From Phytophthora hibernalis (taxonomy: Eukaryota; Oomycota; Peronosporomycetes; Peronosporales; Peronosporaceae), in NCBI GenBank assembly GCA_012656075.1, contig JAAKBF010000324.1, positions 1,488,001-1,552,000 on the forward strand: DNA of 64,000 nt. The letters run 5' to 3'. Position 1 is the stretch's first letter. Each line of letters starts with the position of its first letter. Below the pieces are notes generated by a model, which saw nothing but the letters and a program-made list of their open reading frames with translations, searched no databases and was not told where the DNA came from. Made by a program: the position numbers and the translations under genes. Positions 1 to 11,609 of the stretch are shown piece by piece.

Positions 1-14
1 CAGCGAATCGACGC

Positions 15-302
15 ATGAGCTGTGAGTTCGCCAACTTGAAAGGGGTGATTCCGACAGTCGAGCACAACGCTGCTGGGCGAGCCGTGCCGGTCTTGCTGAC
101 GAACATCACCGCGAGCCTAACGTGGTGTCCAGCCCATTTTCCGGTGGTTTTATGGATGCCCCACGGAGTACTGCCTCGGGATGATGGTTATGTACGGGTG
201 GACTCAGCGAAATATCGCGACTGGCAAGTGCTTCGCCTACGAGGGCGATCTCGACAACCGATTACTCAGGAAAGGGCAATGACTATATATGGAATGGATT
301 AG
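15..302 (+). pseudogene. Pol N-terminal fragment, unassigned (copy A)
   Basis: An open frame of 95 codons upstream of the RT. It has no catalytic DSG/DTG that I can see, so a protease assignment is not supported. Its position suggests the protease-RT linker of copy A. 303-634 holds no convincing continuation in any frame, but has the same CTC(G/A)(G/A)CGA-type words as the rest of the element, so it is element DNA rather than unique sequence. Confidence 0.4.
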
Positions 303-634
303 CCGACAGCCTCCCGCTGTCAAAAGGCCACAGTACACGACGCCGACGGCTATAAAACCAAGACCCGTCCAACCAAGAGAGGACGATACCTCGTGAATCG
401 CTAGAAGTCGACGAGCTTGACGAGGATTCGACAGGTGAGCGAGCGGAGAAGCACCTCAGACTGATGCCATTAAGGAGACTTGTCGAAACCCGACGATTCG
501 ACATCTCGGCGAAGAAAACGGACGATACAACGGAACGGGAAAGAAGTGAATGGCAGCAGGCGTGATTGGATCAGCACAACTCGGTGATACCCTCTGTCCA
601 TAGCGAGGAGCATCGGAAACGATGCAATACCTAA

Positions 635-2655
635 ATGGACATGGGTGACCAGTGGGACCCTGGCGAACGTGACCCAGTTCGACACACTACTAGGCTAAAG
701 GATCCAGGACTCGTCGGATGTGACGAGTTGGAAGTGCCAGACACTCTATTAAACAAGGACCCAGCAGAAGACCTTCGGTTGCGGTTCCTCGCAGCCGCTG
801 AAGAACTCGAGATGCGCCTCTCGACGGCTGACGTCGTTCTCGAAGCCGGGTCAAAACTCGCCGAGTTTGAACACTTGTCGAGCGAGGAAAGTCTAACAGA
901 TTACGCTCATAAGCTCGCCTTTTGCCTGACCTGACGGAATCGTTATGTACGGAGCTAGGTTACGAAGGTGGCAACGTTATATCTCCAGCGCATGATGTTC
1001 GACAGCAAAAGAAGCTCGTCGAAACCTTGAAACGTTATGAAAATATCATGATCTCGAGCGGAAATGCGCTTCCACCACCGGCATACGGAGTGGTCTGCGA
1101 TATCGACGTCCAAGGGCACGAACCCATCAAGCAACGAGCTCGACGAGTGCCGCTGAATAACTTGAGCAAAATCTATGAGCTTTTGAAAGAGCTGCTTCAG
1201 GCAGGACTCGTGTCATTTTCGAAGAGCCCTTGGGCCTCGCCAATCGTGATTGTCATGAAAAAGAACGGTGTCGATATTAGGCTTTGCATCGACTACAAGC
1301 TGGTAAACGCAATTACGGTCAGCATGGAATACGCAATGCCGCTGGTCGACGACTTGCTGACGGAACTCGAGAGCTACTTATGGTTCTGTTCCCTCGACGC
1401 TGTTAGTGGATTCTGGGCCGTAATGATGACTCGACGAGCTCGCGAAATTTCAGCTTTTGTGTGTGCCCTCGGCCACTTCGAGTGGTTGCGCATGCCGTTT
1501 GGGCTTAAAAAGCGGCTATTATCTACCAGCGACTCATCGACAATGCTATCTGGGGTTACGTGCAACCGAGTGGTGGCTGGGCTACATTCGCCGAGAAGAT
1601 GCGGCTCGCTGAGGCTGCAACAACAGCTCAGCGCAAGAAACGACCATCCCGGCTAACGCAAGGGGCTGATTCAATGAGTTTAAGCACCAAATTTGAAGCC
1701 GACTACCGATCTCTCGATGAGTCTGACCCACTGCAAGAGCTCGCCAACAGCCCTGAGAATGACATGTTCAGTACGGGTGAACAAGACGAGTCACAGTTGA
1801 TTCCGGTCTTTGGTCGACGATCGTTCATCGACGATATTTGCTTTGGAGGTGCAACCTTCAACGAGTGCCTCAACACGCTCGACCGGTTGCTACACCGATT
1901 CGCCGAGTGCAGAATCAGTGTGAGCTTCACCAAAAGCATATTTGTCCAGCCGATGGTGGACTTCCTGTTCCACAAAGTAACGACCGACGGAATCGCCGCG
2001 GATCCCAAGAAGCTGGCTGTAATCACTGAGCTTCCCTTCCCGTCATCGAAAAAGGGATGCAGGCATTCTTTGGTGCACGCAATTACTACAGCCGGTTTAT
2101 TCAAAACCTGGCGTTGTATGGAGCTGTGCTTTATCAGCTGAAAGAAGATGCCTTCGGTAGTGGAAGCGACTTATCGACCGCCAGAGCTTCATTCGCTGAG
2201 CTAACGCGGAAAGTGACAGAAGCGCCTATTCCCAGGCACTTCGACCCATGTCATGGTCGTTGTCAATGACTGGGCGTTGAGTAGCACCCTGATGCAGATG
2301 CATGATGGGAAACTGCACCCAGTCCGCTTCTGTGGCAGAGTTCTGAAAGAAAGCGAGGCCAACTACCACCCAGCCGAGCGAAGTGCTTGCGTTGCTTTCA
2401 TTGCTGAAGATATGCTATGCGCTGGGGGCGGGCAAGACAATCCATGTCAACACCCGGTTCTCCACACTAGAATGGGTGTTCTCGTCGAAGACATTGTACG
2501 GGCGACCAGTGAGCTTCGCCGTCCTGATCTCGCCTTACCACTTGAAAATTAAACGGGTGCGAGAGCGGGATATCGAATTCGCTCAGCTGTTGCAAGCCTC
2601 TGTCACTCCACATTGGACTCGACGAGTCGTTAGCACACATTGCACCACCATCTAA
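635..2655 (+). pseudogene. Ty3 reverse transcriptase and first RNase H (copy A)
   Basis: RT motifs appear in order: SPWASPIVIVMKKNG near 1220-1265, RLCIDYKLVN near 1280, the first catalytic Asp in CSLDAVSGFW near 1388, LRMPFGL near 1487, and the FIDD version of the YxDD box near 1828. The thumb is at 1900-2140. The Ty3-type RNase H core is read at 2253-2560, including the VRFCGRVL and YHPAERS segments. The reading passes through several frames (635-934, 922-1656, 1560-2141, 2057-2269, 2253-2552, 2383-2655). An extra stretch at about 1600-1800 inside the RT has no RT similarity that I can see and may be a small insertion or a misread. Not functional as written. Confidence 0.85.
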
Positions 2656-2773
2656 GAACTCGGCGAGTATCCGCCTGGACCCCGAATGGCTGTGTGAGAA
2701 CGTCCCAACCGACTTTGAGGGATACGTCCTTCGACGGGTCGGCGAAGACGGAGAAGTATGGCGGCTATGGTAG

Positions 2774-3643
2774 TTGCTCGTGGATCTTGTGGCAGTTGCC
2801 GATGTGGGACATTGTGATCGCTGCGAAACCACGGTCAATATCGCCGATTACTCCGGAATGAATAACGGCGTCATCGCGGCCCTTGACCGGGGCATCACCG
2901 ACCTTATTATAGTCGGCGATTCCAGGCTCGCAATCCAGCAATCCATGGGGGTGATCGCATGCAGGAAGGAGACGTTGCAATTTCAGTCGGCGCGCCATAA
3001 GGAACTCATCGATCGCCTTAACTCAGTACGCTACCTCCATGTAGTCCGATGCTACTACTCAGCGGCGGATACGTTAGCCACGGAAGCTCTAGACGCGAAA
3101 GCTGGGTGTGTCGTTCTTAGCGGTGACCGCAAAGCTGAGCAAAAGACGTTGAACCGGATACAGGAGAAGCAGTGTATCGGGAAAAGCTCGACGAAGGAGG
3201 CAGAAGAAGGCCCTCCTAAAGTCTCAGCGATTACTCGAAGTCAAACTCAACCAGTTCGCCGAGTTCGATTCGCCGAAGACGAAGAACACGACCCAGCGAG
3301 CAAACCGGCACCCGACGTGCCAGTAGAGTCCGATTCGCCGAGTCTACCCGGCAATGATAGCCCAGTCGACGTGTTCGAAATGGAGTACCAACCTCAGCGA
3401 GTAGTAGAGCAGGGTAAAGCTTGCTCAGAACGGCAAGGACTGCCAAGTGCCGAAGACGTCAACCCTCTAGTAGTCCAAGCTGAGCGACGAGGCCGGATAT
3501 CAACGGCGCACGACGAAAAATGTCGGTGGTCTGACCTGAAGAAATATTTGCGAGGTGAATTCGATGAGCTCACTCGGCGAAGAGCCGGCGACGCCGGCAA
3601 GGTTGCCGATAATTTTGTACTCAGCGAGGACGGCCTACTATAA
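2774..3643 (+). pseudogene. Second, archaeal-type RNase H domain plus linker (copy A)
   Basis: The first 110 residues match the RVT_3/archaeal-like RNase H fold: NIADYSGMNNGVIAALDRG, then LIIVGDSRLAIQQSMGV with the catalytic GDS, and AADTLATEAL at the end. The usual Glu of the NxAEY motif reads Asp here. The remaining 180 residues are an acidic, disordered linker towards integrase. Two RNase H domains in one pol are known from Tat-type plant elements and from oomycete Ty3 elements. The frame is open for 289 codons, one of the better preserved parts of copy A. Confidence 0.85.
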
Positions 3644-3644
3644 T

Positions 3645-4660
3645 TACATGAGCCGTCGCAGAGAGCGAGGTAGACCCAACGAGCACGACACGAAGCTAAG
3701 AATGGTAGTGCCAACCACACTCATCGACGAACTCTTGGCGAACTGCCATACATCCATTGAAGGAGGACATCAAGGCATCGTTAGGACTTACCACCGGGTG
3801 AAGGCCGCTTACTATTGGATTGGTCTGTACGCCGACGTGGTCAAGCATGTGCAAGCCTGTGAAGATTGCAACACCAGTAAGAGGAAGCCTCAACTCCGCG
3901 GATATTCGCCAGGTAACGTCGTCTCCGATCGACCTTTCCCGATTGTGTCGATGGACTTCGTTATACCATTGCCGAAGACTCAGCGAGGAAACACGGCTCT
4001 CCTACTGTTCCAAGATCACTTCACCGGGTTCGTAATCGCTAAGGCGATGAGCGATACTGGGGGCATTTGAAGTGGCTAAGTCGTTTGAAGAGTGCATATG
4101 CCGTCGATTTGGCGCACCATCGCTCATCCGACACGACCGAGACCCGAAATTTATGAGCGAAGTCTTTCAGACTTTCTCGGAGATGATGCGGTCTAGGTCT
4201 CGAGCTACACTGAGTTACCGACCACAAGCGAACGGACAGCAAGAACGCAGTGTGAAGACCATGATACAAACGGTGCGTGTCTACGTAGAAGACTCACTTC
4301 AAGCTGATTGGGACGACATCGCAGAGAAACTAGTCTATGCCATCAACAATTCGAGGGATTCGACTCGGCGAGAAACGCTATTCTACTTAGTGCACGGTTG
4401 GGACGCCCAGTCAACACTCAAATCGATGACGTCCTCCATTCGCCGGGTCTCGAAAGACTCAGCGAAACGAACCACCTCAGCGAAGATACAAAATGGCGTC
4501 GGGAAGCTAACCGACAATGGGAAGTAGCGATCAAACTAGCCTATGAGTACCAGCTAAAGAAAAGGCCCGGCGATCAAGAGAACACAACGACTTGCTGAGT
4601 CGGAGCGAGCAGAAAGCCATACCGAACGGCTCGATGAGCGAGGAGACAGCTGAAGCAAGC
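3645..4660 (+). pseudogene. Ty3 integrase (copy A)
   Basis: The HHCC zinc finger is read at 3740-3880 (CHTSIEGGHQG, then ACEDCNTSK). The first catalytic Asp is in SMDFVIPLPK near 3950, the second in RHDRDPKFMSE near 4130, and the Glu in NGQQERS near 4240. The segment is split by a frame change at 4070 (first part 3555-4070, second part 4072-4527). It joins integrase DNA to the target in the retrotransposition cycle. The same region is the 5' boundary of copy B, which starts inside this domain. Confidence 0.88.
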
Positions 4661-4730
4661 GAACAATAGTGACCGACTTGTCGAACCAAAACGGTCGCTG
4701 TTCAAGATTGGAGACCAAGTCTGGCTGTTC

Positions 4731-5231
4731 ATGGAGCGCGTCAAACCAGGCCTGAAGAAGAAGCTAGCCCATCGATGGCACGGCCCGTTCCGGATCAAGC
4801 AGAAGATCGAGGAGCTCGCCTATGAGCTGGAGCTGCCAGACAAGAGTGGCTACCGGTTCTATCCAGTAGTCAACGTGTCCAGACTAAAGAAAGTGACAGA
4901 GCTCGGCGAAAGGCCTACGACTTCGCTAGTCAAAGGGCTCAGCGAAACCGATCGATTGGATTTCGACGAGGAACTGCTGCCAGAAGACAGCTGGGAACCT
5001 GACGAACGGACTGGTCGATATGAAGTCGAAGCCATCCTTAGAGACGAAAGGCCACTCTCGACGAGTACGGACCGAGCCCAGCGTCGGTTTCTGGTAAAAT
5101 GGGTAGGCTATGACGAGCCCAGCTGGGAACCACTGTCGAATTTATCGTGTGGAGGTCTTCTCTTCGACTATCTTCGACAAAAGAAACGTGAAAACCGTCT
5201 GCAAATGGTGCAAGTTGCAGACAAGTGTTAA
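4731..5231 (+). pseudogene. Integrase C-terminus with chromodomain (copy A)
   Basis: The first 60 residues are the integrase SH3-like module (KKLAHRWHGPFRI, FYPVVNVSRLKKV). A chromodomain follows at about 5015-5165: YEVEAILRDERP, FLVKWVGYDEPSWEPLSNL, then a short tail ending in QMVQVADKC and a TAA stop. Chromodomains on integrases steer insertion to marked chromatin in other Ty3 lineages. The C-terminal tail SCGGLLFDYL is shared with copies B and C and, in altered form, with the nested LTR element at 59.9 kb. Confidence 0.9.
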
Positions 5232-5428
5232 ATGCTATTGCATATGACAAAATACCACCGACCTGTGAAGACAAGCAGGCAGGTCGAGTGAGCGAAAGCT
5301 ACTGCGTCAACTTATATTTTTGATATTACGAGATGGATGAATACGGACTACATGAAGAAAAGAAACAACTACCAAGACTCATCGAAAACTGCAACTGGGC
5401 GAACTGGGAGTCTCAGCGAAACGGCTGC

Positions 5429-6464
5429 TTAGGCCTCGTCGAAAATTTGCTCGAAAATGTGGATACCAACACGATTAACCGGAGGCTGAGCACTCTCATC
5501 ACAAGCAGGAGGATCTGGCTCGTTGGGATCAGTGTCCTCCTTCAAAGCCCTCTCGACGTCGCCGACGGAAAAATTCCCTGGGGCAAATACCGGGAACTCG
5601 GGATTGCGCGGGCGGAAGCACGTGTTGTACGGGTGCAACTCTGGACGAGTCACCCACCACACTCGCCAGTGTTCTTGAACGTCCAGGTCCTTGAGCTCAG
5701 CGAACCCATTCGAACGAGACGGGAACATCGGCTGGTTAATCAACGAATACGTAGGGACCGTGGGCTCACAGTAGAGTTCGGAGTCGAGACTCGGCGACGA
5801 ACCTCGAGCCGAACGAGATCTAACCGCAACCCGGAGTGCCTCCTCGTAAGACTTCATGACGATCCTCAACAGGTCGCCTCGGCGCTTACGCTCGAGGTGT
5901 ACACCGACCACAACTCGTGGATTGCGGCGAACTCCGACACGGACAAACCGGGATTCAGGTCTGGGTGTAAACCCAACAAGACACTCGAATCCACGATCCA
6001 GTGATTCCTCTCCCAGAGAGCCACGAAAATCTTGGTACGAGAATCATGAAGTCGCGACTCGTCGAATTCCCGACTATCACACAAGAAACAAGCTCAAGCG
6101 TCGCAAACGATCATCAAAGGAGTCGTCGATTTCGCCGACTTCTTCTTGGAATGCAGACGTTGGAGGCTGCGTCAATCTCGCCCGCCGAGACAAAAATGGG
6201 AGTCTCCGGGAACTTGGCGAGGACTTGTTGGCATGGATGAGACGGATTAAACACATCCATCCACTTCCGAAGCACATCGAGAGTAGTTGGCGTCGGCGCC
6301 ACACTAGACTTGCCTCCGATTTCTAGCATCTTGACCGGGGAACGACATGCCAACATTTTCGCCCAGCAACGAGCGGACCCATAATGGAAGAACTCCACGC
6401 TACGGGTCTGACGCATCGACGGAGTTTCCCGAGCCTCGCGCGCAACCGTGTGCTGCACGAGCAC
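5429..6464 (-). pseudogene. Antisense ORF downstream of pol (copy A)
   Basis: Reads on the opposite strand to pol, in four overlapping frame segments (6114-6464, 6077-6304, 5866-6084, 5429-5911). In order it shows a segment with NPSHPCQQVLAKFPETP, a segment with ALWERNHW, and a C-terminal segment with HWRVWWVTRPELHPYNTCF. The same three landmarks occur in the same order in copies B and C, and the last also in the nested element, always convergent with pol. I do not recognise the family; there is no zinc knuckle or capsid motif that would make it a gag. 198 bp separate its end from the pol stop. Confidence 0.7.
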
Positions 6465-7447
6465 GCAGCGTCGCGATTGGAAGCTTCAACGGTGCAGGCA
6501 ATTCCTCCATGCCGGGCACGCCAGTTTCCGGGATTCGGCTGCGGTCAATCTACGATCGGATAGATGGGTCTCGATCCAGACCCCGGAGACGGGTTAGGGT
6601 ATCCGAGATCAGCCATCGTGGATCCGGATCAATACGATGCCATCATTTGATACGCCGATCGCAATCCCGATCAGATGGTACCAAAATAGTGGTACACTTG
6701 AAGTTATCCCGGGCTGAGAGTCAGTACGAGGTAGTGTAGGGATGCGAAAAGAATCCAGTGGGTAGAGGGAGAGGTAGGAGGTTAAGATACAGAATAGATT
6801 CCGATTTGCCTTGCAAGACGCAAATGTTTTCTAGACTACCGGGGAAGGAGGTATATTGGCCTATCCGAAGAAGAACTCGCTACGTCAACTAAGAACACGA
6901 CGCACACATGGATAGCTTGGCCAAGGTACGCTCCCCATCACAAGATCCCGCCAAGAGGAGGCGGCAAGCAACGGAAAGGGCTACAACAGCACAAGAAATA
7001 GATACACCCCCATGCGATCGGCTTGAACCAAGACTCGATCGCAGCACACCGACGACCGCGTGAAGAATACCCGCGTGGCCGTCACCCACCCAGACCCCGG
7101 AAGGAGCAATCAAGCTCCAACCCCGCCTTGGTCACCACTGAACGTCTTCACGAACACCGGAAGAGCGTAACCCGCCCAGCTGTCGGGTACACAAGGTGAC
7201 AACAAGGTTTAGATCGCGCCAGATCAACGGAGTACCCCCTCCGACAGTCGGCAGTTCGGGCGTACCGTGCGCAAACATCGACCGCGTCAGCAATTTTCGT
7301 GAAGCAGCTTCGCCGACCACTGAGCGCTGCAGTGACCGTTTTGCGCCTCGCGACGTTCTACGCTGTACTGGTGGATTCTGTGGTTCCTGTCCCTGACTGC
7401 GAAGACCACTGCCGAGCCGACTCGGTGTATCCAAGACCGTCATCGCC
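6465..7447. other. Gap between copy A and the second Ty3 element
   Basis: No conserved coding sequence seen on either strand. The stretch should contain the 3' LTR of copy A and the 5' LTR of the next element, but I could not match it to anything else in the window. Confidence 0.5.
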
Positions 7448-8440
7448 ATGCCCAAGAGACGCGCTGCCGATGATGACCATTCGAGTGATGAGGAGGAGTC
7501 CTACGAACACTCGATGCCCGCACCCATCTTCGCGCCCATTCTCGGACCTAAGCTGCGTTCCATCTCTCACGAGGCACTCATGAAATGGTACAAGCGCCGC
7601 CGCGAGTACGAGGCCAAGATGAAAGCTCGCTGCAGGAGCACCGGTGAATACTACGACCTGATTACTCAGAACGGGAAGGAAACGTTCGACATCTAGTTAC
7701 TGATCTATTTCTGTGTGCTACAGCTGCGGAAGGAGGTCGACGATGTCACTGAGGGTCAGATGATCACCGAGATCAAGACCCTGCTGGCGAAAGTAAAGAA
7801 CGACGACATGCCAGACATCAAGGCCTTGTTTGCAAAGGAGCTCCTGATGGAATTGAAGGAGACCGACGTGGATGCGAGCGTTCTCGCCTACTTTCAACGC
7901 TTCAACGAAGTCTTGTTGGAGAACGGACTTGATGACATATTCGCTGGTGATGACGGATAGAAGGAGAAGTGCAAGCGCCTTGTGTCGTGCCTTGCGCCTC
8001 CTTTCCTCAAAGCTGATGTGATAACTGCCGTTAGCTGGACCGACAAGGAAGCCGCCAAGAGTATCACGAAGCTGTACTCCTTGGTGTACGACAAGGCTGT
8101 CGAGCACGAGCGCAACTTCCAGAAGAACAAGATGATGGGGATGACGCTGAAGGGTCAAGACAAGACTACTTCGTCCAAGTCTGCAAAGTCTGCTGGAAAG
8201 GCGCCCGCACAACTGAAGAAGCCTGCTTGCGACGAGAAGAAGTCCGCGAAGCAGAAGACCGACAAGAAGGTCGACAGGGACTTCGACAAGAAACCTGTCT
8301 CGAAGAAGGAGCCGCTATCTCCATGCCCGAAGTGCCACGAGATGCACTGGTTTAACGACTGTACGAAGGCGACCGAAGCCGAAAGGTCGTGCTCTGGCAG
8401 AAGCTCCGCGACGCCGCCAAGGTTCGCGAGTCTCGAGTGA
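7448..8440 (+). pseudogene. Gag with zinc knuckle (second Ty3)
   Basis: One frame from ATG 7448, interrupted by in-frame TAG codons at 7694-7696 and 7958-7960. The N-terminus is acidic (DDDHSSDEEESYEHS), the middle is helical capsid-like sequence, and the C-terminus is Lys-rich with a zinc knuckle variant CPKCHEMHWFNDC (C-x2-C-x3-H-x4-C). The two nonsense codons in an otherwise continuous frame suggest point decay rather than assembly error. Structural protein of the retrotransposon particle. Confidence 0.75.
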
Positions 8441-8720
8441 AGAGACTTAGAAAGCTGATGCCGCCGACTTCGTGCACCGTGACGATCAACGGCGTACTGG
8501 AGTTACCCTGTTGCCCGGACTCGGGATCCGACAGCACGGTGATCAGCCGATCGCACTGGGAGCTGCTACGCGCTGCAGACCCTCGGTGCAGCGAATCCGA
8601 CTGGACACGCCGGTGCAGATCGAAACGTTCGGTTCGCACTCGGTCGTGGCCACCATGACGACCATGCTTCACGTTCTCATTCACACGGCCGCTAGCTCGC
8701 AGACGCAGTGTCGTGCTTGA
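8440..8720 (+). pseudogene. Retropepsin-like protease (second Ty3)
   Basis: A strand-rich segment with the active-site triad DSG in CCPDSGSDSTVIS near 8515-8550, preceded by TVTINGVLEL. The fold continues in another frame to the ILG-like IIGRDLLATLGI near 8750. This is the pepsin-family protease that cleaves the Gag-Pol polyprotein. The frame breaks before and after it. Confidence 0.7.
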
Positions 8721-9786
8721 TCGTTGACATGGATGACGATGAATTGATCATTGGCCGGGACCTGCTCGCTACCCTGGGGATCGATGTGGACAGGCAGTTT
8801 GAACAGCTCGCCACCCATCATGATGACGAAACCAGCGGTGATCCGTTTGACCTTGAAGCTGATGAGCCTCCTGCGGATCCAATCCAGCCCACCACGGATG
8901 AAGATGTCCATGCTGCAGTGGACTCTCTCATTCAGAGAGCACTTGAGCATGGATTTCCGCCTGACAAGGTGGACAAGCTACGACTCATCGTGCACGCATA
9001 CAATGTTTGGCGCATGGTTCTCCGTGACGACCCGCCTGCACGAGTGCCACCGCTCGAAGTGCGTTTGAAGGATGGGGCTCAGCCTACTAAATGTATACCC
9101 CGCAAGTATCCTCCGCACATTCACCAATTTTTACGTGATTTTAACGAGCAACTTGTGGCTCTAGTACGCGTCAACGAGAACCCCACAAGTCGATGGGCCA
9201 GCCCCGTACTGCCCATCAAAAAGTCACAAGAAATCATGGACCTTGCGCCAGACGACGGACAACCGAGTGCCGAAATCGATGACGGACGTCATGGCCACAG
9301 TGATACCTATTATTTCATTGGTAATGGAAAATGCACGTGGAAACAACATTTTGGACTTTTCGATTTCCTGAAGGGTTTCTGGCAGCTACTTCTAGCTGAT
9401 CTCTGCCAGGAATGGTTATCTTACATAACCGATGAAAAGATATTTACTCAACGCCGCGTTCCGCAAGGCTGCGCCGATGCCGCGATCTACTTTAAAAAAT
9501 GGAGAAGTGTTTTGCAAGCTTGCTGTACAAGCATCTTCTGGTTTGGATCGACGACCTGCTGCTATTTGTCGACGACATCGACACCTACCTTGATAAGCTC
9601 GCCGAGCCGTTTTCACTGCTGAACGACTTCGGCCTGAAGCTAAGCGTGAAGAAGTCCAGCCTTTACCAAAAGGAGGTGAAGTGGTGTGACAAGATTATTG
9701 ACGCGAACGGTGTCCGTCATGATCCTGCCCGAATTGACTCGCTTCGTGCAATGCCGTACCCAAGTACGGCACGGGAGCTACAGTAA
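8708..9786 (+). pseudogene. Reverse transcriptase (second Ty3)
   Basis: The first 304 codons hold the protease end, a linker and the RT fingers. TSRWASPVLPIKKS is near 9190, the first catalytic Asp is in FGLFDFLKGFWQ near 9350, and YITDEKIFTQRRVPQG follows. The frame then changes, and WIDDLLLFVDD (catalytic DD) is read at 9547 in the 9499-9786 frame. The thumb ends with IDSLRAMPYPSTARELQ, a hallmark of Ty3 RTs. Confidence 0.85.
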
Positions 9787-9840
9787 TTCATTAGCGTAAT
9801 TAACTGGATTCGCGAGAGCCTCATTGACTACGCACGTCAA

Positions 9841-10500
9841 GTGTCTCCGCTCCAGCGCAACCTCGACGAAGCTCTGGCCAATACCCAACGCACAAAGCGT
9901 ACGCCGGCCGGAATTTCAATTCAATTGGACGCGACAGAGCAGGCAGCGTTCGACAACGTGAAGAACATGCTTGCCTCCGCTGCCACGCTCGATTTTCCTG
10001 ACGACACTGCTACGACGTGCCTATTTACTGACGCATCGGACGTTGTTTGGGCATTGATTGTGACCCAAGTCAAGGAATTCGACATCAAGGTGCCTGTTCA
10101 AGACCAACAGCACCACCTGATTGAATGCATGAGTTGTACCTTCACAGGTAGCCAACTCAACTGCACGGTGATCGAGAAAGGAGCTTTTCCGATTGCACTC
10201 GCCTGCGATAAACTCGACTATCTACTACTCCGACCGCAGGGGTTTAGAATGTTCTCTGATCACCGCAACCTCATTCACGTGTTCGCTCCCGATGAGACGA
10301 TAAAAAGCACGTGAAGGGGAAGTTGCTGCGGTGGTCCATGAAGCTGATGAACTACACGTACTTCATCGAGCACATCGCCGGACCTCATAACGTCTGGGCC
10401 GACATGATCAGCAGGCGGGCCGGCAATCACACCCCGGTGGCCACCGCGATCAAATCAAAAGGATCCTTATCGACACACCAGCAGCACCACGTGCTGCGGT
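9841..10500 (+). pseudogene. RNase H (second Ty3)
   Basis: Catalytic segments of a Ty3 RNase H are visible: CLFTDASDVVWALI near 10020, TVIEKGAFPIALACDKLDYLL near 10165 and FRMFSDHRNLIHVF near 10250. The frame then changes at 10311 into LLRWSMKLMNYTYFIEHIAG, the standard connection towards integrase. Degrades the RNA of the cDNA hybrid. Confidence 0.8.
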
Positions 10501-10603
10501 TCTACATGAGCCAGCGACGGAGGACACGGGGCCGATCATCTCGACGCTCCGACCTCTCGATGACGACAACTTCGTCTGGCCGACTCTTGCGGACATCTCG
10601 ACG

Positions 10604-11609
10604 GTGCAGTCGACGTACGACCTTCTGACCGGAGCTGAGCGCACCACGAACGGGGTGTTCACGCTCCATAACCGGATCTGGATACCTGCTGAAGCCAAGG
10701 ACTTGATCCAGCGACTATTTGTCATCGCGCACTGCGGTGCCCAAGGACATCGTGGCGGAGCTGCCATGGTGGAGCCCTTGCGCCGATTGTTCGCGATCGA
10801 ACACCTCAACACATTGGTCTCTACCTTTGTGGGCCAGTGCCGTCTGTGCCTGCATTCGAAGGGGTATCATCCCCAAACCTTGGGGTGAAACGATTGATTG
10901 CTCGAAACGCAATGGTGTTCTGCATTTCGACTATATCTACATGGGTGAAAGCTTTGGAGACTTCAAGTACATCCTTGAGCCCAAGGACCACGCACCTCAC
11001 TATTGCGAGCTTGTAGTGACCGACACAGCCGACAGCGCCGTGACCGTGGAAGCGTTGCTAGCGTGGCATGCCCGGATCGGCCTGCCGCCGATTTGTATCT
11101 CCGATCAAGGTTCACACTTCAAGAACAAAGTGGTGACAGATCTGTCAAGACGGCTGAGCACGCAGCAGGCGTTCACGCCTGCGTACTGACCGTGGATCAA
11201 CGGCTCGGTTGAGCGCGTCAACCTAGACATCCTCCAAGTGATTCGGACGATGATCCTTAAGTACAAGATTCACTACAACGACTGGACGTACCTGGTGCCC
11301 ATGATGCAGTTCAGCCTCAACCACACTGCGGTGCCTTCACTTGGCAACAGAGCTCCAGTGGAGCTATTCCCAGGGATACCGTGCCCGACGCCTCTCAAAG
11401 AATTCTACCTGCACGATGCTGGGGAGTTGCAAGAGGTGCCCGACAGTGACGACATCGACAACTTTCTCGCCAACCTGCGAAGCAGTATTCAAGACATGCA
11501 CAAGGTCGTGAGCGACCGACGTCTGAAGAAGAAGCAGCATAACAAGAAGCGGGGTTCAGTAGAGAATGTTGTGAATTTTACGGATGGTGATTTCGTGTTA
11601 CGATCTTGA
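10604..11609 (+). pseudogene. Integrase (second Ty3)
   Basis: The HHCC finger is seen as HCGAQGHRGG and QCRLCLHSKG at 10725-10860. The core has the first Asp in FDYIYMGE near 10930, the second in SDQGSHFKN near 11100, and the Glu in NGSVERVN near 11205. The segment crosses three frames and ends at an in-frame TGA (11607-11609), after which the same frame continues into the chromodomain segment. Confidence 0.83.

Larger units (their letters stand above)
1..6464 (+). mobile_element. Ty3/gypsy retrotransposon copy A (dual RNase H, chromodomain)
   Basis: Order on + is reverse transcriptase, RNase H, a second RNase H, integrase, chromodomain, the order of a Ty3/gypsy chromovirus-like element. The 5' LTR and gag lie outside the window. 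Pol ends at 5231 and is followed on the opposite strand by an ORF up to about 6464. The coding sequence is broken into at least nine frame segments, so the copy looks degenerate, although part of that may be assembly error. I could not identify a 3' LTR. Related to copies B and C but clearly diverged from them. Confidence 0.9.

Noticed and set aside
6465..7447. LTRs for copy A and the second Ty3 element
   Set aside because: I looked for direct repeats between 6.5-7.4 kb and 12.4-13.6 kb and found none I could defend by eye.
7694..7960. In-frame TAG codons in gag as recoding (stop suppression)
   Set aside because: Two stops in gag plus many frame changes later make decay more likely than programmed read-through.
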